The notes under the pieces were generated by a model that did not search any database, had not been told where the DNA came from, and saw only the letters and a list, made by a program, of their open reading frames with translations. Shown one piece after another: positions 6,040-7,636 of a stretch of 7,636 bases of DNA. This DNA comes from Spirochaetaceae bacterium (GTDB taxonomy: Bacteria; Spirochaetota; Spirochaetia; Treponematales; Breznakiellaceae), in contig JAISQV010000290.1 in assembly GCA_031273985.1 (NCBI GenBank), forward strand, positions 1-7,636, written 5' to 3'. The position numbers and the translations under genes are program-made. The stretch's first letter is position 1; each line of letters begins with the position of its first letter.

Positions 6040-7409
6040 AATTCACGCTCCTCGTGGTGGACGATGAAAAAAATATTCGCGAGGGCCTCGCCGCCAGCCT
6101 CCGCATGGACGGCTTCAATGTGGAAACCGCCGCCGCCGGGGACGAGGCCTACCGGCGCTTCCAGAAGGGCGACATAGACCTGGTGATCACGGACCTCAGT
6201 ATGCCCGGCCTCTCCGGGGAAGAGCTGCAGAAACGGATCCTCGCCGAATCCCCCGGCTTCCCCGTCATAGTCCTCACGGGGCACGGCACCATAGAAGCGG
6301 CGGTCAAGGCCATACGCGCCGGGGCCTACGACTTCCTCAACAAACCCGTCAACCTGGAACACCTCTCCCACCTGGTAAGGCGGGCCCTCCAGAACCGGGA
6401 ACTGGCCCTGCGCCACCACCGGCTTGAGGAGGAGCTGGAGCAGAAAAAACAGTTCAAGTCCCTCATCGGCACCTCCGCCGTCATGCGCCGCGTCTTCGAC
6501 ACCATAAGCCGCGCGGCCCCGGCGCGGGCCTCCATCCTCATCACCGGCGAAAGCGGCGTGGGAAAGGAACTTGTGGCCGACGCGATCCACGAACTCTCCC
6601 CCCGCAAGGACAAGCCCCTGATAAAGGTTCACTGCGCGGCCCTGGCGGCAAGCCTCCTGGAAAGCGAACTCTTCGGCCACGAAAAAGGCGCCTTCACCGG
6701 GGCCGTCTCCCGGATGCGGGGCCGCTTCGAACTTGCCCACGAAGGCACCCTCTTCCTCGATGAAATAGGCGAAATAGATCAGAACATCCAGATCAAACTG
6801 CTCCGGGTCCTGCAGGAACGGAAATTCGAGCGTGTCGGCGGCGAAGAAACCGTAGAAACCGACGTCCGCATCGTGGCGGCCACCAACCGGGACCTCAAGG
6901 CGGAAATAGAAAAAGGCGCCTTCCGGGAAGACCTCTACTTCCGCCTCAATGTCGTCAACATCGAAGTCCCGCCCCTCCGGGAACGGAAAGACGACATCCC
7001 CCTCCTCCTCAACGCGTTCATCAAGGAATTCGCGGCGGAAAACGCCAAACCCGTGGAGGGCGTGGACGACAAGGCCCGCGCCGCCCTCTATGCCTACGAC
7101 TGGCCCGGCAACGTCCGGGAACTCCGCAACTGCGCGGAAAGCGCCGTGGTCATGTCCAGGGGCCGCCTCATCACCGAAGAAGACCTGCCCCCCACGATAC
7201 GCGACCAAAGCGGCGCCGCGTGGATACGCATACCCCTGGGCTCAAGCCTCGAAGAATCCGAAAAAGTCATCATCCGCGACACCCTCTCGTCCCTCAAGGG
7301 CAACAAAAGCGAAACAGCCCGGGTCCTCGGCATAGGCCGCAAGACCCTCCACCGCCGCCTCGCCGAATGGGGCGATGTCCCGCCGGAGGAAGAAGCGCCC
7401 GGCGGCTGA
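6036..7409 (+). CDS. sigma54-dependent response regulator, NtrC/AtoC family
   Basis: Phosphorylation-controlled activator of 457 residues that uses ATP to remodel sigma54-RNA polymerase at -24/-12 promoters. Receiver domain (about 1-118): acidic pair D9/D10, phosphoacceptor D53 in VITDLSMPG, T81 and K103. Linker helix (119-140). AAA+ domain (about 143-340): Walker A GESGVGKE (171-178), the sigma54-contacting GAFTGA loop (218-223), Walker B LFLDE with D242/E243, sensor TNR (283-285) and arginines 297 and 303 in FREDLYFRLN. C-terminal Fis-type helix-turn-helix (about 419-444, KSETARVLGIGRKTLHRRL). Every expected motif is present, so it should be a functional activator. The start is a GTG, supported by GGAGG at 6025-6029 (6 nt upstream) and by receiver homology from residue 4. 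The 4-bp overlap (GTGA) with the kinase stop implies translational coupling. Target promoters are not visible in this window. The long open frame on the opposite strand (5823-7208) is a by-product of GC-rich codon use. Confidence 0.95.
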   Translation: MKFTLLVVDDEKNIREGLAASLRMDGFNVETAAAGDEAYRRFQKGDIDLVITDLSMPGLSGEELQKRILAESPGFPVIVLTGHGTIEAAVKAIRAGAYDFLNKPVNLEHLSHLVRRALQNRELALRHHRLEEELEQKKQFKSLIGTSAVMRRVFDTISRAAPARASILITGESGVGKELVADAIHELSPRKDKPLIKVHCAALAASLLESELFGHEKGAFTGAVSRMRGRFELAHEGTLFLDEIGEIDQNIQIKLLRVLQERKFERVGGEETVETDVRIVAATNRDLKAEIEKGAFREDLYFRLNVVNIEVPPLRERKDDIPLLLNAFIKEFAAENAKPVEGVDDKARAALYAYDWPGNVRELRNCAESAVVMSRGRLITEEDLPPTIRDQSGAAWIRIPLGSSLEESEKVIIRDTLSSLKGNKSETARVLGIGRKTLHRRLAEWGDVPPEEEAPGG

Positions 7410-7440
7410 TCGGGTATCTGCGGCAGAAGAAGAATCTGAA

Positions 7441-7475
7441 AGGGCTCCCCCGCATAAGCGGGTTCTTAAGCCCCT
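7441..7475 (+). terminator. Nested stem-loop downstream of the response regulator, possible terminator
   Basis: An inner stem CCCGC/GCGGG with an ATAA loop (7449-7462) is followed by TTCTT. An outer stem pairs AGGGCT (7441-7446) with AGCCCCT (7469-7475) with one bulged C. It lies 31 bp after the operon's last stop, and the inner hairpin with its T-rich tail suits an intrinsic terminator. The stem is short and the tail is broken by a C, so efficiency is uncertain. Confidence 0.5.
7446..7467 (+). repeat. 22-bp hairpin-plus-T-tail repeat, copy B
   Basis: Contains CCCCCGCATAAGCGGG followed by TTCTT. It differs from the copy at 2512-2533 only by A for G in the loop. It forms the inner hairpin of the possible terminator after the response-regulator gene. 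Confidence 0.75.
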
Positions 7476-7518
7476 TGCGCGCCAGCGTCCTCCCCGCTTC
7501 GCGGGTCCGGGGTCTGGC

Positions 7519-7542
7519 GCTACCCCCAATGCGGGGGAGCAC
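7519..7542 (+). repeat. GC-rich inverted-repeat word, copy B
   Basis: GCTACCCCCA, two variable bases, GCGGGGG, AG and CAC. It corresponds to the minus strand of 4680-4701 with a 2-bp insertion. Confidence 0.65.
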
Positions 7543-7636
7543 GAAGGGCAGCCGCAGGCTGTCTACCGAGAAATTTGGCCTGCTCCGGCGCACATAAATT
7601 CCCCATGTACCCATAAGTACCCTCCGCCTTTAGGCG

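Larger units (their letters stand above)
7441..7562. repeat. Intergenic hairpin mosaic 3 (after the response regulator)
   Basis: Beyond the terminator-like hairpin there is GCGCCAG/CTGGCGC (7479-7485 with 7514-7520) enclosing CCCGC-TTC-GCGGG (7493-7505), then CCCCC/GGGGG (within 7519-7542) and CAGCC-GCA-GGCTG (7549-7561). The style matches the other two clusters, and words are shared with both: the 22-bp repeat with mosaic 1 in direct orientation, and the GCTACCCCCA and AGCCGCAGGCT words with mosaic 2 in inverted orientation. No credible gene was found in 7410-7636; frames that cross it on either strand look like translated repeats. Confidence 0.75.

Noticed and set aside
6630..6647. HCAAL in place of the usual NCAAL in the AAA+ domain as a sign of altered function
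   Set aside because: It is a single substitution outside the catalytic and GAFTGA motifs, all of which are intact.
5823..7208. 461-residue open frame on the minus strand opposite the kinase end and the response regulator
   Set aside because: It is antisense to a fully motif-supported NtrC-type gene; its composition (very rich in G, F, E, V) is the mirror of GC-biased codons and shows no domain.
7511..7532. Possible sigma54 -24/-12 promoter (TGGCGC ... TGC)
   Set aside because: The GG and GC are separated by 13 rather than 10 bases, and the site lies within a hairpin repeat.

Overview
The window is a high-GC bacterial segment with five protein-coding genes and three structured intergenic regions. 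The organism is most likely a spirochaete related to the termite-gut treponemes. That is inferred from general likeness: GC-rich DNA with frequent ATA isoleucine codons, a cytosolic NtrB/NtrC-type pair of the kind known in treponemes, a RACo-type activator as found in acetogens, and GC-rich hairpin words between genes. Sequence alone cannot prove the taxon.

Layout: (1) 1-1524 (+) is the 3' part of a YbiT-type ABC-F ATPase whose start lies outside the window. (2) 1582-2463 (-) is a metallo-beta-lactamase-fold hydrolase convergent with it. (3) 2464-2804 is a divergent region holding a leaderless-looking promoter for the hydrolase, a 136-bp mosaic of hairpins, and a sigma70-type promoter for the next gene. 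(4) 2805-4598 (+) is a 2Fe-2S/ASKHA-domain protein of the RACo (corrinoid-protein activator) type. (5) 4599-4788 is a second hairpin cluster followed by a probable promoter. (6) 4789-6039 (+) is a soluble PAS-containing histidine kinase, overlapped by 4 bp by (7) 6036-7409 (+), a sigma54-dependent NtrC-type response regulator. (8) 7410-7636 is a third hairpin cluster and unassigned sequence.

The kinase and regulator clearly work as one two-component system: a cytosolic signal drives phosphotransfer to an activator of sigma54 promoters. No convincing sigma54 promoter is visible here, so its targets are probably elsewhere. The RACo-like protein is upstream on the same strand but separated by hairpins and a promoter. 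A functional link to the two-component system, or to corrinoid metabolism in this organism, is only a hypothesis. The ABC-F protein and the hydrolase look like independent housekeeping or accessory genes.

The most unusual content lies between the genes. The three larger gaps are built from short perfect hairpins, many with 3-nt loops, and they share words in direct or inverted orientation. Two genes (hydrolase and kinase) have a -10 hexamer ending exactly 6 bp before the ATG, which predicts leaderless mRNAs. I saw no clear new defence, mobile or biosynthetic system, and no RNA gene, CRISPR array or insertion sequence.
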